Counted from the stretch's first letter, positions 37,854 to 47,860 are shown. The stretch is 64,000 nt of DNA from Alteromonas aestuariivivens (GCF_003367475.1 NZ_QRHA01000012.1:47353-111352), one strand, 5' to 3'. Program-made: numbers and translations. Notes: generated by a model from the sequence alone, not told the origin.

Positions 37854-38453
37854 TTAGTGCACGTAAACTGGCCCTAAGCCCATACTCCAGAGAATGACAG
37901 TCGAGGCCATTAAAATCACCAGCAACACCAGGCCGCAGGTGACTACCGAACTTGAATAGATAAACCCTTTGTCCTGATGCATGTGCATCAGGATAGGTAC
38001 GCCAGAATACAACAGGTAAACCGAATAGGTTAAACCAACCAGCCCGGCGGTCATTACAAACCAGAGTTCCGGATAGAGCCCGGCAAAGCCCACCATAAAC
38101 AGCGGCGTTGCTGTGTAGGCGGCCAGTTCCAGTGACTGCGTGTAGGTTGGTTTCGCTTCAAACGCATTCGCCAGTTCGTGAATTAAAAATGCCAGCGCAA
38201 TTACGCCCGCAATTAGGCCAAAATACATGGCAACTGCCATGGTCAAGGCGCTTTGCGGTGTCAGTTTGATTAAATCGCCGGCACCGATGTTCCAACCCAG
38301 ATGGGCTGCAGAGTAGTAACCAACGATGGATGGAATGAGTGCTATAACAGCAATGTGACTGAGCGCGTAAAAATAACTCTCGTGTTTACGATCAATCGAT
38401 TGCCATTCTTCTTTGGGATGGGTGTAAATGCCAATAAGATGGTTCAGTATCAT
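37854..38453 (-). CDS. YIP1 / YohC family inner-membrane protein
   Basis: 199 residues from the ATG at 38453 (MILNHLIGIYTHPKEEWQSI); an ATG four codons earlier is also possible. Five helices are predicted (about 27-50, 68-92, 105-128, 130-150, 170-192). The GIYTHPKEEW start, YTATPLFMVGFAGLYP and YLLYSGVPILM resemble E. coli YohC. Function unknown. It is convergent with purF. Confidence 0.82.
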   Translation of the reverse strand: MILNHLIGIYTHPKEEWQSIDRKHESYFYALSHIAVIALIPSIVGYYSAAHLGWNIGAGDLIKLTPQSALTMAVAMYFGLIAGVIALAFLIHELANAFEAKPTYTQSLELAAYTATPLFMVGFAGLYPELWFVMTAGLVGLTYSVYLLYSGVPILMHMHQDKGFIYSSSVVTCGLVLLVILMASTVILWSMGLGPVYVH

Positions 38454-38735
38454 AGGCCTCACCATAAGTAGTTGGATGATAGAGTAAAATAAATGTTTAT
38501 ATTGATAACATTATATTTACATTTAGTCTGTATCATGCTGCTCGGTGCGTCAATCTTTTTGTTCAAAAATTATTCTGAAAGCTCGGTGAGCTGGGGCAGG
38601 TGCTACCCGGTGAGCGTCAGCCACAGGGCATGGTTTATGCCGGATTGCTGCATCCTGTTGCGTTTATGATAGAATCCGACGCCCGGCGAGTCTGTCGCCA
38701 TGGAAAACTGATAACAAACAAGAGGTAGGGTAGGT

Positions 38736-39500
38736 TTGGAATCCTTGCTTGCGCCAATTAACTCCTTTTTGCATTGTGCAACGCCTGACAGCTGGGTTGA
38801 GCAGGCTCGCCAGCCTTCCCGCCTTGGTGAGTTGCTCATCGACCATTGTAATTGTGAACTCAAAGCCGCTCAGACAGCCATGCTGCTGATCAGGAAGTAC
38901 GCTGTAGACAAACAGAATGCAGAAGTCCTGCTGGCCTGGCTGAAGCCATATGAAGACTTCGTGTACCGTCAGGAAGGAGATGGACAGTTTGAAGGCATGC
39001 ACAACGGCCTTAAGCGGGTAATCGAGGCAAATGGCCAACATCCATTCGGGGACGAACTGGTCGATAAAATGGTGCTGCTCATCAAAGAAGAATTGCACCA
39101 TTTCCAGCAGGTACTGGAAATCATGGAGGACCGCAACATTGAGTATCGCAACGTGCCCGCAGGGCGTTACGCGCGAGGGTTGATGAAGCACGTTCGGACC
39201 CATGAGCCTCAGACTCTTATCGATAAACTGATTTGTGGTGCGTATATTGAAGCCCGTTCCTGTGAACGTTTTGCAAAGCTTGCTCCTCACCTCGACGATG
39301 AGTTAAACCGTTTTTATATCTCATTACTTCGCAGTGAGGCACGGCATTATCAGGACTATCTGAGCCTGGCTGAGAAGGTGGCAGGCAATGATATCTCGGA
39401 GCGGGTGCGTTTTTTCGGTGAGGTTGAAGCCTCACTGATTGAAAGCGAAGACAGTGACTTTAAGTTTCACAGTGGTAAGCCAGCCTGGGCTGAAAGCTAA
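38736..39500 (+). CDS. miaE: tRNA-(ms2io6A37) hydroxylase MiaE
   Basis: 254-residue non-heme di-iron monooxygenase that hydroxylates ms2i6A37 in tRNA. The start is a TTG with AGGTAGGG upstream. Di-iron ligands lie in DHCNCELKAAQTAM, KEELHHFQQVLE, EARSCERFAKLA and SEARHYQDYLS, giving the E/ExxH pairs. KPYEDFVYRQ is a family signature. The gene is seen only in a subset of gammaproteobacteria. Confidence 0.93.
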   Translation: MESLLAPINSFLHCATPDSWVEQARQPSRLGELLIDHCNCELKAAQTAMLLIRKYAVDKQNAEVLLAWLKPYEDFVYRQEGDGQFEGMHNGLKRVIEANGQHPFGDELVDKMVLLIKEELHHFQQVLEIMEDRNIEYRNVPAGRYARGLMKHVRTHEPQTLIDKLICGAYIEARSCERFAKLAPHLDDELNRFYISLLRSEARHYQDYLSLAEKVAGNDISERVRFFGEVEASLIESEDSDFKFHSGKPAWAES

Positions 39501-40030
39501 TCTTCTCCTGAACCGGGTTTGTTGTTCGAATGGGGCAATATCCGGGCGAGGGCCTGGGTCTGTTTTTTTATTCCCGGCCCGGTAAATTCCTCCAGAGGCT
39601 GCTCCAATGAATCAATTTCGTAGCCCATCCCGGCCATAATGTCGGCGACCTGCTGATGTGACTGGCCGCTCAGGCGCGCCAATTCTGAAAGCGGTATGCT
39701 GGACAAGGTTCGAATTGCCGGTGCTGCCGGATCTCGTGGCCCTTCACTTTTTGAATAAAAAGAAGCCGCCAGAAGCAGGCCGAAAGCCGCAACCAGGCTT
39801 TGACCCAACGGGCGCTTCAGGTGTTGCAGAAAGGCCCGGAAATTGGCTCCAACATGGCACGCAGCAGCGAACAACAGTACCCAGCTGAGGTATTCGTGGG
39901 CCAGTTTGTTCAGCGGTGTATTCAGATGAAAAAACAGCATAACACCAGTGATCCCTGAAAGCAGGAAGGCCCCGGTTAACAGGGGGGTAGCCCATACGCG
40001 GTTAAACCAGCGGGAAACAGGATTGGTCAT
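39497..40030 (-). CDS. DUF4405-like small membrane protein
   Basis: 177 residues with three helices in the first half (about 12-34, 44-62, 75-93). They carry His residues (FHLNTPLNKLAHEYLSW, ACHVGANFRAFLQHL) in a pattern seen in DUF4405 / cytochrome b-like proteins, where they may ligate heme. The C-terminal half is soluble, with LSELARLSGQS resembling a small helical domain. Function unknown. It overlaps the 3' end of the convergent miaE by four bases. Confidence 0.7.
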   Translation of the reverse strand: MTNPVSRWFNRVWATPLLTGAFLLSGITGVMLFFHLNTPLNKLAHEYLSWVLLFAAACHVGANFRAFLQHLKRPLGQSLVAAFGLLLAASFYSKSEGPRDPAAPAIRTLSSIPLSELARLSGQSHQQVADIMAGMGYEIDSLEQPLEEFTGPGIKKQTQALARILPHSNNKPGSGED

Positions 40031-40076
40031 GACTCAGGTCCGGGTTATTGGGGGAAACATGGCTCATAAACAGTGT

Positions 40077-40709
40077 TCAGGGGCGGCCAATCAACCAGCT
40101 TTTTTCGGTCTGTTTAATGAATACCACTTTGTCACCTGTTTTAAAATGCTCTTCGGGTTTGGCGGCTTCAACCAGAACATATCTGGGCTGCTCAAACTGA
40201 TTCAGGACTTTCGCTTCTGCCACACATCCGTATCGTGCAGTGCCCATGGTTATTTCACCAGTCCGTCCTTTGAAGTTGTCTGGGCGAGCTGGGCTCCAGT
40301 TCCGGTTTGGAAGCCATGTGGCTACCAGTCTTGCAAGGTAACGGGTGGCGAAGAGAGCGGTGATAATGGAAGCCGGGACATTAATCCAGTCTCGAACAGA
40401 TTTGCCGGGAAAATAACTCAAAGCCCAGTTTGTGGTAAATCCGGTTAGCCCAAAACACAACAGAAAAATTGCCAGCCAGATCATTATGGGGAGTCGGTCC
40501 AGGCTCAGCAGCTGAACGAGCCTGGTGTAGATGTCAGGGTTGGGCTCGGGTGCTTCAAATTCGCTATTAATGGCAATTGACTGGTCGAACAAGCCCAGCA
40601 AACTGACACGAAAAAAAAGACCCACGCACTCAATTATTGCCAGTACGATAACTGCTGCTAAAGCAACACTGAACCAAAAATTGGCGTCATTAAGCAGAAA
40701 ATTTGTCAT
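40077..40709 (-). CDS. YqiJ family membrane protein with OB-fold domain
   Basis: 210 residues from the ATG at 40709, with AAGGA eight bases upstream; a GTG two codons earlier is less likely. Three helices (about 10-32, 73-97, 110-130) precede a C-terminal OB-fold-like domain (about 148-210) ending FKTGDKVVFIKQTEKSWLIG. The architecture is that of E. coli YqiJ, which normally stands beside the flotillin YqiK. No flotillin gene is adjacent here. Confidence 0.78.
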   Translation of the reverse strand: MTNFLLNDANFWFSVALAAVIVLAIIECVGLFFRVSLLGLFDQSIAINSEFEAPEPNPDIYTRLVQLLSLDRLPIMIWLAIFLLCFGLTGFTTNWALSYFPGKSVRDWINVPASIITALFATRYLARLVATWLPNRNWSPARPDNFKGRTGEITMGTARYGCVAEAKVLNQFEQPRYVLVEAAKPEEHFKTGDKVVFIKQTEKSWLIGRP

Positions 40710-40892
40710 ATTCACCGTCCTTGATGAAAAAATGCTCCACGGATTTATACCATATACAAACAGATAGACAAATCTTATTATTTATTTTTCAGCGTGTTAT
40801 CAGCTTGAGTTAGCGCTTGGGGGAGCAGGGGATTCAGGCGCTGACGTGGTAAAACAATTGCTCGCAGACCACGGTGACCGTTGAACTGTCAG

Positions 40893-41615
40893 TCAGAACT
40901 TGCGGCTCTCCAACTGGATGTCTGTAGGGCTTACTCTCAGAATGCTGCCTTGATCATACCAGTCACCCAATACAATACGTCGGGCGTTTTTGCCGTTTAC
41001 TTTCAGTAAATGAATATTTGGACGATGGGTGTGACCGTGGATCATCTGTTCAGCATCATAGTGTTCCATGACCCGAACAACTTCTTCGGGGGTGACGTCC
41101 ATAATTTCAGGTTTCAATGCCATTTGGTTTTGTTTGCTCTCTTCGCGCCCATTGCGTGCTACACGACGCCGGTACCACAGGGGTAACGCCAGCATCAGCC
41201 TCGGCCACCACCATCCCCGGGATTTTTTGCGGAATCTCTGGTAGGCAATATCCCGCGTACAAAGTTCATCGCCGTGTGTAAGCAGAGTGCGGATTCCGTA
41301 CAAATCAATCACAGCCTGTTCCGGCAGCAGCGTCATACCGGCTTTGTCAGCCCAGCCCTTACGAATTGCAAAATCACGGTTTCCATGAATAAAAAATACC
41401 GGCAACTTTTGGCTTACGGCTCTGAACGCAGCAGCAATTTTATCGTTAAACGGTGTAACGTCGTCATCGCCAATCCACACTTCAAACAAGTCGCCAAGCA
41501 CATACAGGGCTTCTGCCTCCGGGGCATCATTTTGCAGAAATGCAATCAGGCAGTCAGTTATGTCACTGCGTGATTCGCTCAGGTGAATATCGGAGATAAA
41601 ATACGTAAAGGGCAT
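40893..41615 (-). CDS. lpxH: UDP-2,3-diacylglucosamine diphosphatase LpxH
   Basis: Lipid A pathway enzyme hydrolysing UDP-2,3-diacylglucosamine to lipid X. 240 residues with all calcineurin-like metal motifs: FISDIHLSESRSD, VLGDLFEVWIGDDD, IHGNRDF, LTHGDEL and IHGHTHRPN. The gene follows ppiB by 59 bases, the E. coli order ppiB-lpxH. Confidence 0.96.
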   Translation of the reverse strand: MPFTYFISDIHLSESRSDITDCLIAFLQNDAPEAEALYVLGDLFEVWIGDDDVTPFNDKIAAAFRAVSQKLPVFFIHGNRDFAIRKGWADKAGMTLLPEQAVIDLYGIRTLLTHGDELCTRDIAYQRFRKKSRGWWWPRLMLALPLWYRRRVARNGREESKQNQMALKPEIMDVTPEEVVRVMEHYDAEQMIHGHTHRPNIHLLKVNGKNARRIVLGDWYDQGSILRVSPTDIQLESRKF

Positions 41616-41674
41616 GTGCTGCTAACCGGGCAAGAGAGAGGCAGAGTGATCTGCCTCCAAACTAAGTAGTGTCA

Positions 41675-42172
41675 TCAGTCTTCGTTGATCACTGCTTCTT
41701 TGATCACCACCGGTTCTGCAGGAACGTCCTGATGGAAACCGTGAGAGCCGGTTTTTACCGCCTTGATTTTTTCGACCACATCCAAGCCTTCAGTAACTTC
41801 ACCAAATACGCAGTAACCCCAGCCATTCATGGATTCGCTGGAAAAATTCAGGAAGTCATTGTCACGCACGTTAATGAAAAACTGGGCCGTGGCAGAGTGA
41901 GGATCATTGGTGCGAGCCATAGCAATGGTGCCTTTGGTGTTGCTCAAGCCATTGTTAGCTTCATTTTCGATTGGCGCTTTGGTGGATTTCTGCTCCATGT
42001 CTTCGGTAAAACCGCCACCCTGGATCATGAAACCATCGATAACACGGTGGAAAATGGTGTTGTCGTAAAAGCCGTCTTTTACGTAACTTAAGAAATTTTC
42101 AACGGTTTTTGGGGCCTTATCTGTGAACAGTGTCAGGGTAATATCACCCAAATTTGTTTTGAACGTAACCAT
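41675..42172 (-). CDS. ppiB: Cytoplasmic peptidyl-prolyl cis-trans isomerase B
   Basis: 165-residue single-domain cyclophilin from the ATG at 42172 ([18 protein letters not shown]); the frame is open 23 codons further but the extension is not conserved. Active-site segments: [42 protein letters not shown]. No signal peptide, in contrast to the exported cyclophilin at 5871. Divergent from cysS as in E. coli. Confidence 0.95.
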   Translation of the reverse strand: MVTFKTNLGDITLTLFTDKAPKTVENFLSYVKDGFYDNTIFHRVIDGFMIQGGGFTEDMEQKSTKAPIENEANNGLSNTKGTIAMARTNDPHSATAQFFINVRDNDFLNFSSESMNGWGYCVFGEVTEGLDVVEKIKAVKTGSHGFHQDVPAEPVVIKEAVINED

Positions 42173-42328
42173 GTAATCTATACCTGTATCTGGCTGGAGA
42201 GTAAACGCCGCCAATGGTAGCTTAATTTGGAAATGAGTCAAATATGGACCGGTACAATGGGCGACAAAGCCCTGTGACGAATCGCCGTACAGTGCTAAAC
42301 TTCGTGCCCTTCAGAAACAAAGAGGAAA

Positions 42329-43714
42329 ATGACACTGATGTTACACCTATACAATACCCGTACCCGCCAAAAAGCGCCGTTTGTTCCGCTGCAGGAAGGA
42401 AAAGTCGGTTTGTATGTGTGTGGGATCACAGTGTACGACCTCAGCCATATGGGGCATGCCCGAACCTACCTGAGTTTTGACGTACTGGTACGCTACCTGC
42501 GTCATCGTGGCTATGATGTCAATTACGTGCGCAATATTACCGACGTGGACGATAAGATCATCCGTCGGGCAAACGAGAACCAGGAATCGACAGACGCACT
42601 GACCGAACGCACCATTGCCATGATGCATGAGGATTTTGCTGCCATAAATCTGCTGGAGCCTGACATTGAGCCCCGGGTAACTACCCACATGCCGGAAATA
42701 ATTGAAGTTATTCAATCGCTGATTGATAAAGGCTTCGCGTATCAGGCCAAAAGCGGTGACGTACTGTTTGATGTCAGTCGCTTTCCTGAATACGGCCAAC
42801 TGAGTCGGCAGGATTTGGAACAACTAAACGCAGGGGCACGGGTGGAAGTAGCCCAGGATAAGGACGACCCGCTGGATTTCGTTTTATGGAAATCGGTTAA
42901 ACCCGGCGAACCTTTCTGGCATTCACCATGGGGCGATGGTCGCCCGGGCTGGCACATTGAGTGTTCTGCCATGAACCACAAACATCTGGGCAAGCATTTC
43001 GACATTCACGGTGGCGGCTCAGATTTGATTTTTCCCCATCATGAAAACGAAGTGGCCCAATCCTGCTGCGCGTTCGATACGCCGTATGTGAACGTGTGGA
43101 TGCATACCGGTATGGTGCAGGTAGACAACGAAAAAATGTCCAAGTCACTGGGTAACTTCTTTACTCTGCGTGACGTTTTGCAGCAACACGACGCCGAAAC
43201 TCTGCGTTTCTTTTTGATGTCGGCGCATTACCGCAGCCAGCTTAGTTACAGCCAGGACAACATTGAACAGGCCAGAGCCGCATTGGAACGCTTGTATACC
43301 GCTTTGCGGGGTGTAGACATTGATGACACCGTTGCCCTGGAATACGGCGGTTATCTTGCTCGTTTTGAGACAGCCATGAATGACGATTTGAACGTCCCGG
43401 AAGCCTATTCGGTGTTGTTCGAAGTCGCTCGGGAACTCAACAGGCAAAAAGCCAGCCCTGAAGAAGCATCAAAACTGGCTGCCGTCCTCAAAGGGCTGGG
43501 CGGAATTCTGGGATTGTTGCAAAACGATCCGGACAGTTTTCTGCAGGCGGGTAATGATGACGAAGTTGCTGAAATTGAAGCTCTGATCAAGCAACGCAAC
43601 GATGCGAGGGCCACCAAAGACTGGGCCGCGGCAGATGCTGCACGGGATGCCCTGACAGCCCGTGGTATCGTACTGGAAGATGGTTCGGCGGGAACCACCT
43701 GGCGGCGCCTGTAA
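42329..43714 (+). CDS. cysS: Cysteine-tRNA ligase CysS
   Basis: 461 residues, class I synthetase. The HIGH-type motif is in [16 protein letters not shown], zinc ligands include the Cys of WHIECSAMN and the His pair of [11 protein letters not shown], and KMSKSLGNF is the KMSKS loop. A second ATG at 42338 would give the more usual start (MLHLYNT); AGAGG sits three bases before the first and twelve before the second, so the start is open. Confidence 0.97.
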   Translation: MTLMLHLYNTRTRQKAPFVPLQEGKVGLYVCGITVYDLSHMGHARTYLSFDVLVRYLRHRGYDVNYVRNITDVDDKIIRRANENQESTDALTERTIAMMHEDFAAINLLEPDIEPRVTTHMPEIIEVIQSLIDKGFAYQAKSGDVLFDVSRFPEYGQLSRQDLEQLNAGARVEVAQDKDDPLDFVLWKSVKPGEPFWHSPWGDGRPGWHIECSAMNHKHLGKHFDIHGGGSDLIFPHHENEVAQSCCAFDTPYVNVWMHTGMVQVDNEKMSKSLGNFFTLRDVLQQHDAETLRFFLMSAHYRSQLSYSQDNIEQARAALERLYTALRGVDIDDTVALEYGGYLARFETAMNDDLNVPEAYSVLFEVARELNRQKASPEEASKLAAVLKGLGGILGLLQNDPDSFLQAGNDDEVAEIEALIKQRNDARATKDWAAADAARDALTARGIVLEDGSAGTTWRRL

Positions 43715-43738
43715 CACAAAAATTTATCCGGCGCGGTG

Positions 43739-44194
43739 TTACAGCCAGCGCCGGGTTTGCTTACAGTAATCTTTGTATACCTGGCCGAACAGACGGCGCA
43801 TTTGTCGCTCTTCCGGGCGTATCTGGAATTTCTGCAGATACGCCATCAGAATTGGGACTGATACCAGTGAAAAACCCTCCTGAAGCACGCCCACGGCACC
43901 CAGCTGGATGAATAACATTCCCAGATACATGGGGTTTCGGGTGTATTTGAAAGCGCCGCTTTTAACCAGTTGGGAAGTTTTGTCCGGGTTCCTCGGGTCC
44001 AAAGTGGTTTTGTGTTTGCGGAAGGTGTAAGCGCCATTAAATACAAACGTACAACCAAGCAGGATGATTACGCATCCTGTGGCCTGAAAGAATGACGGAA
44101 GCGGGAGCAACTGGCTGCGGGCAATTTGCCAGGCCATCAGTAAAGTCAAAAGTAGCACCACAACCGGGGGAATTTTCAGTTCCAGTTTTCTCAT
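43739..44194 (-). CDS. Isoprenylcysteine carboxyl methyltransferase (ICMT)-like membrane methyltransferase
   Basis: 151 residues with about four helices. The conserved C-terminal block KYTRNPMYLGMLFIQLG, then RPEERQMRRLFGQVYKDYC, is the SAM-binding signature of ICMT / PEMT-like methyltransferases. Bacterial members methylate lipids or small molecules and the substrate is unknown. Its ATG overlaps the stop of the upstream voltage-sensor-like gene by one base (TGATG), so the two are translationally coupled. Confidence 0.85.
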   Translation of the reverse strand: MRKLELKIPPVVVLLLTLLMAWQIARSQLLPLPSFFQATGCVIILLGCTFVFNGAYTFRKHKTTLDPRNPDKTSQLVKSGAFKYTRNPMYLGMLFIQLGAVGVLQEGFSLVSVPILMAYLQKFQIRPEERQMRRLFGQVYKDYCKQTRRWL

Positions 44195-45267
44195 CAGTCT
44201 TTACTCTCATTCGAATCTGCAACCGGCCTGGCTTGCTGCGGCTCAAAGCCTAATTCCGGCAGTGCCTGCTCTTTTTCGGCCAGTTCGCTCTTCCAGCGCT
44301 GCTGGGCGACATGAGATTTTACCAACTCCAGACATTCGTTGATGATCAACAAAACCTCCTTGTCGAGGTCCTCCGAACTGGGCGAGAAGTCTTTCAGCCC
44401 TTCAGTGATAAAGCGCTCAATCCGGTTGGCATCCAGATCGGAGAGCAGATTGATCATACTGGAGGTAACGATGTCGCTCACCGCTGACTCCAGTGTGTGT
44501 TCAATGGTGCGTCCAACCACCGGAATGTAATGCAGGGTAGAAATCTGGGGATTATGGCGTATGGCCTTGCCAACACTCAGTTTAACGTGTTCTCGCAGTG
44601 CATCGCCGGAGTCCGGATCGCTGATGGCACTGCCCAAATGGTTGAGCACTTCTGCCATCCATTCGGTAAGGATGGGGCGTCGTGGGGCCAGTACCTGGCG
44701 GTTGATGTCTTCAACCAGCGGTGAGCCAGCGGCAATGTCACGCTGGGCATCAGACAGGACTTTAACCACAATACGATCACTGAGTTCTTCCACCAGTACG
44801 TCGTAGTAAAAGGAAAAAAAGCGGAATACCGCAGTCTGGTTGAGATCGATAATCTGAAATTTATGCAGGCGGTGCAGAATGGAAATAATACGCAAAAACC
44901 GGAATATACGCGTAGCACCCAAGGGGATAAGCCCGACAATATCGTACCAGTGTAAAAACGGAAAGAAATACCACCTGAGGTGTTCTTTGCGCTTGATGGC
45001 CACTGCCCAGCGAAAACAGAACTCGACAAAAAAGATGCTGATAAAAATCAGATCAACGAGCAGAAAATTCTGGTGTACGGGAAGGTAGGCGTTAACCAGG
45101 CCTGGCAGGTGGATTGCCAGTCGATCGTAAATAAAGGCAGTGGAGAAAAGGGCATCGAATATCAGCCACGCCAGGTTTACAAACAGCAAACCAAGCATGA
45201 CCAGATCCAGAATCAACCAGGGGGTTTCGTGACTTTTCCGTAAGTTTTCCCGGTTGATCCTGAACAT
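44194..45267 (-). CDS. Voltage-sensor-like ion transporter protein lacking a pore domain
   Basis: 357 residues. Helices S1 (about 17-40), S2 (about 67-90, with E82 in VEFCFRW), S3 (about 103-116, D109 in HWYDIVGLIP) and S4 (R120, R123, R126, R133 in GATRIFRFLRIISILHR) make a canonical voltage-sensing domain. No S5-pore-S6 or TVGYG-type filter follows. Instead there are about 220 soluble residues of mixed helix with no membrane segment (LVEDINRQVLAPRRPIL, HLGSAISD, ERFITEGLKDFSPS). Such proteins are usually annotated as ion transporter. The arrangement suggests a voltage sensor coupled to a cytoplasmic module, or a proton-channel-like protein. Translationally coupled to the ICMT-like gene. Confidence 0.78.
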   Translation of the reverse strand: MFRINRENLRKSHETPWLILDLVMLGLLFVNLAWLIFDALFSTAFIYDRLAIHLPGLVNAYLPVHQNFLLVDLIFISIFFVEFCFRWAVAIKRKEHLRWYFFPFLHWYDIVGLIPLGATRIFRFLRIISILHRLHKFQIIDLNQTAVFRFFSFYYDVLVEELSDRIVVKVLSDAQRDIAAGSPLVEDINRQVLAPRRPILTEWMAEVLNHLGSAISDPDSGDALREHVKLSVGKAIRHNPQISTLHYIPVVGRTIEHTLESAVSDIVTSSMINLLSDLDANRIERFITEGLKDFSPSSEDLDKEVLLIINECLELVKSHVAQQRWKSELAEKEQALPELGFEPQQARPVADSNESKD

Positions 45268-45275
45268 GTTGAATA

Positions 45276-46949
45276 TTAACCCACGTTTTTAAGCCTGGTC
45301 ACGTCAACGTACAGTTTGAGTTTCTGGCCTGGCTGCAAGTAACTCTTCTTGCTGACGGCGTTCCACTTGGTGATGTCGCTGACCGAAAGATTGAACTTGT
45401 CGGCGATGCGAGACAAGGAATCGCCGTTCCTTACTGTATAGGTCAGAGTTCGTAAAATAGCATCCTGCTTCTGATTTTTACTTACTTTATCCAGCCAGAC
45501 CACCAGTTTTTTGCCAGCGCGCAGCGGATCCTTTGGTGCCATACCGTTCCAGCGAGCCAGGCTTTGGGTAGAAACCTTGTACTTGCGGCTGATGTCCCAC
45601 AGCGTATCACCCGAAACAACCGTATGGGTAATTTTGTGATCCGCCCGTTTGGTGCTCTGAGTACTTGCCAGGCGCTGATCGGCTGACAGGCTGTAGCTGT
45701 CCAGCTCTTGCAGTGCTACCGGAACCATAATGTGGTCGCCCACCCGGATCATGTTGGAGTCCATACTGTTGACACGTTTAATGATGTCAGCAGTAGTATG
45801 GTATTCCTTGGCCAGCTTGAGCAAGCTGTCGCCGCGTTCCACTTTATGACGTACCCAGTTCAGGCGCTCACTGCGGTCAACGTTCGCCAGTTCCTGTTTA
45901 AACTGGCTTGCTTTGTCCATCGGCAGAATCAATCGGTGCGGTCCGTCCGGATCCGTGGCCCAACGGTTGAATCCCGGGTTGAGTGCGTGCAAATCTTTCA
46001 GGCTCATGCCAGCCAGTTGAGCCGCAAACGCCAAATCCACCTGGGAGTCAATGTCTACGGTTTCAATTACAGCGACGTTGTCGACACTCGGCCAATCGTA
46101 ATCGTAGCTGTCCTTGTTCTTCAGAATATCTGCCAGTGCCAGTAACTTGGGCACGTAGGCACGGGTTTCACGGGGCAAGTCCAGCGACCAGAAATCGGTT
46201 GGTTTGCCCGCTTTGGCGTTGGCCTTGATGGCTCGCTTGACGCGACCTTCGCCACTGTTATAGGCAGCGAGGGCATGTAGCCAGTTACCGTCAAAATAGT
46301 CTCTCAGGTAGGTAAGGTAATCCAGTGCGCCCTGTGTGGAAGCGATAACATCACGGCGCCCGTCGTACCACCAGGTCTGGCGCATGCCAAACCGCTCGGC
46401 GGTACCGGGAATAAACTGCCACATACCGGCTGCGCGGCCGTGAGAATAGGCAAACGGATCAAACGCACTTTCTACAATAGGTAGCAGCACCAATTCCAGC
46501 GGCATGTCGCGCGCTTCGATTTCATTCACAATATAGAATAAAAACGGTTTGGCACGGCTGACTACCCTCGCCATATATTCCGGGTGTTTAAGGTACCAGT
46601 TACGCTGGACCTCAATACGCTTGTCTGCCGGAATGGCGAAAGTCATCTGGTTGGCTACCCTTAGCCACACATCATTAATAAGTTCAGATTCATCATTTGA
46701 TGACTCTGCAGGCAAATCAACCGATACATCTTCTGCAGGGTGAATCACTTCTATTACGCCCTCTTGGGCGATCGCACAATCCTGTGGGCTTTCGATGTTG
46801 GCGCTTGCCTGGCTACAGTGCAAACGGTCCAGGTTGGAATGCGTGTCCTGAACGGCTTGCTCAGCCTGTTGCTCTGCTTTGTTCAGCTGACAACCTACGA
46901 GTGTAAGCGCCACTGCAAGCATGGACAAAATGGACAACTGGCTTTTCAT
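45276..46949 (-). CDS. mltD: Membrane-bound lytic murein transglycosylase D
   Basis: 557 residues. Lipoprotein signal with L-V-G-C20. SLT domain (about 100-300) with catalytic E160 in LLPIVESAFDPFAYS and GRAAGMWQFIPGTAERFG. Three LysM domains follow (about 374-417, 440-485, 500-548), binding peptidoglycan. It cleaves glycan strands with formation of 1,6-anhydro-MurNAc. Three LysM repeats is one more than E. coli MltD. The gene follows gloB by 65 bases, as in E. coli. Confidence 0.95.
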   Translation of the reverse strand: MKSQLSILSMLAVALTLVGCQLNKAEQQAEQAVQDTHSNLDRLHCSQASANIESPQDCAIAQEGVIEVIHPAEDVSVDLPAESSNDESELINDVWLRVANQMTFAIPADKRIEVQRNWYLKHPEYMARVVSRAKPFLFYIVNEIEARDMPLELVLLPIVESAFDPFAYSHGRAAGMWQFIPGTAERFGMRQTWWYDGRRDVIASTQGALDYLTYLRDYFDGNWLHALAAYNSGEGRVKRAIKANAKAGKPTDFWSLDLPRETRAYVPKLLALADILKNKDSYDYDWPSVDNVAVIETVDIDSQVDLAFAAQLAGMSLKDLHALNPGFNRWATDPDGPHRLILPMDKASQFKQELANVDRSERLNWVRHKVERGDSLLKLAKEYHTTADIIKRVNSMDSNMIRVGDHIMVPVALQELDSYSLSADQRLASTQSTKRADHKITHTVVSGDTLWDISRKYKVSTQSLARWNGMAPKDPLRAGKKLVVWLDKVSKNQKQDAILRTLTYTVRNGDSLSRIADKFNLSVSDITKWNAVSKKSYLQPGQKLKLYVDVTRLKNVG

Positions 46950-47014
46950 ACTTCAAAACCCCAAATACAAAACCACAAGGCCGCGCATTGTACGGCGTTT
47001 TGCACAAGATTTCA

Positions 47015-47806
47015 TCAAAACTCGTCTTTCCACTGTCGTAAAGCTCCGAATACGGCTGTCTCATCCATTAATGTTTTATTAACATGTTGCTGTGCAGCCC
47101 TTGATATTGCTGGGTCCTGGCAACGTAAAAAGGGGTTTATTGCCAATTCGGTCTTAATTGTTGAAGGTAGCGTTGGAATACCCTGTTTTCGAGCCTCATT
47201 GGCCCATTCTGTATAGGCTTCGAGTGTCAGATTGTCCGGGTCGACGGTGCGGGCAAACGCCAGATTGGCCAGGGTATATTCGTGGGTACAGTACACCAGG
47301 GTTTGTTCAGGAAGCCGTTTGAGTTTATTCAGAGAGTGGCTCATTTGAGCCGCGGAGCCTTCAAACAAACGGCCGCACCCGGCTGAAAACAGGGTATCGC
47401 CGCAGAACACCAGGCCGTGGCCATAAAATGCGATATGGTCAAGGGTGTGCCCTGGTACTTCCATAACAGCAAACTGACATCCCAGAACCGTGAGGTGAAC
47501 GGTATCGCCCTGGGTGACGCTTTTGGTCAGCCCCCGTATGTGGCCGCCCCGGGGCCCAATTACGGGTATGCTGGGGTTCGCAGACACCAGTTTGGCAATT
47601 CCACCGATATGATCGGGGTGGTGATGGGTAATCAGAATGGCGGCCAAACTGAGTTGGTGGTGCTGGCAGAATTCTAAAACGGGTTGGGCGTCACCCGGAT
47701 CGACCACTACAGCATGCTTTTCATCCGTGAGACACCAAATGTAGTTGTCGGTGAATGCCGGAATGGCATGCACAGATAGCCCGGCGGGCAGAGCTGGGTT
47801 GGTCAT
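47015..47806 (-). CDS. gloB: Hydroxyacylglutathione hydrolase (glyoxalase II)
   Basis: 263-residue metallo-beta-lactamase-fold thioesterase that releases D-lactate from S-lactoylglutathione. Metal motif ITHHHPDHIGG, third His in VPGHTLDHIAF, metal-bridging Asp in FCGDTLFSAGCGRLFEG, and YCTHEYTLANL. Normal length with the glutathione-binding C-terminal domain ending NPFLRCQDP. Divergent from yafS. Confidence 0.96.
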   Translation of the reverse strand: MTNPALPAGLSVHAIPAFTDNYIWCLTDEKHAVVVDPGDAQPVLEFCQHHQLSLAAILITHHHPDHIGGIAKLVSANPSIPVIGPRGGHIRGLTKSVTQGDTVHLTVLGCQFAVMEVPGHTLDHIAFYGHGLVFCGDTLFSAGCGRLFEGSAAQMSHSLNKLKRLPEQTLVYCTHEYTLANLAFARTVDPDNLTLEAYTEWANEARKQGIPTLPSTIKTELAINPFLRCQDPAISRAAQQHVNKTLMDETAVFGALRQWKDEF

Positions 47807-47860
47807 AGCGCATCAACTTGTTTATTAGTTATTATGAGATACTATAAGAACTTGTATTAG

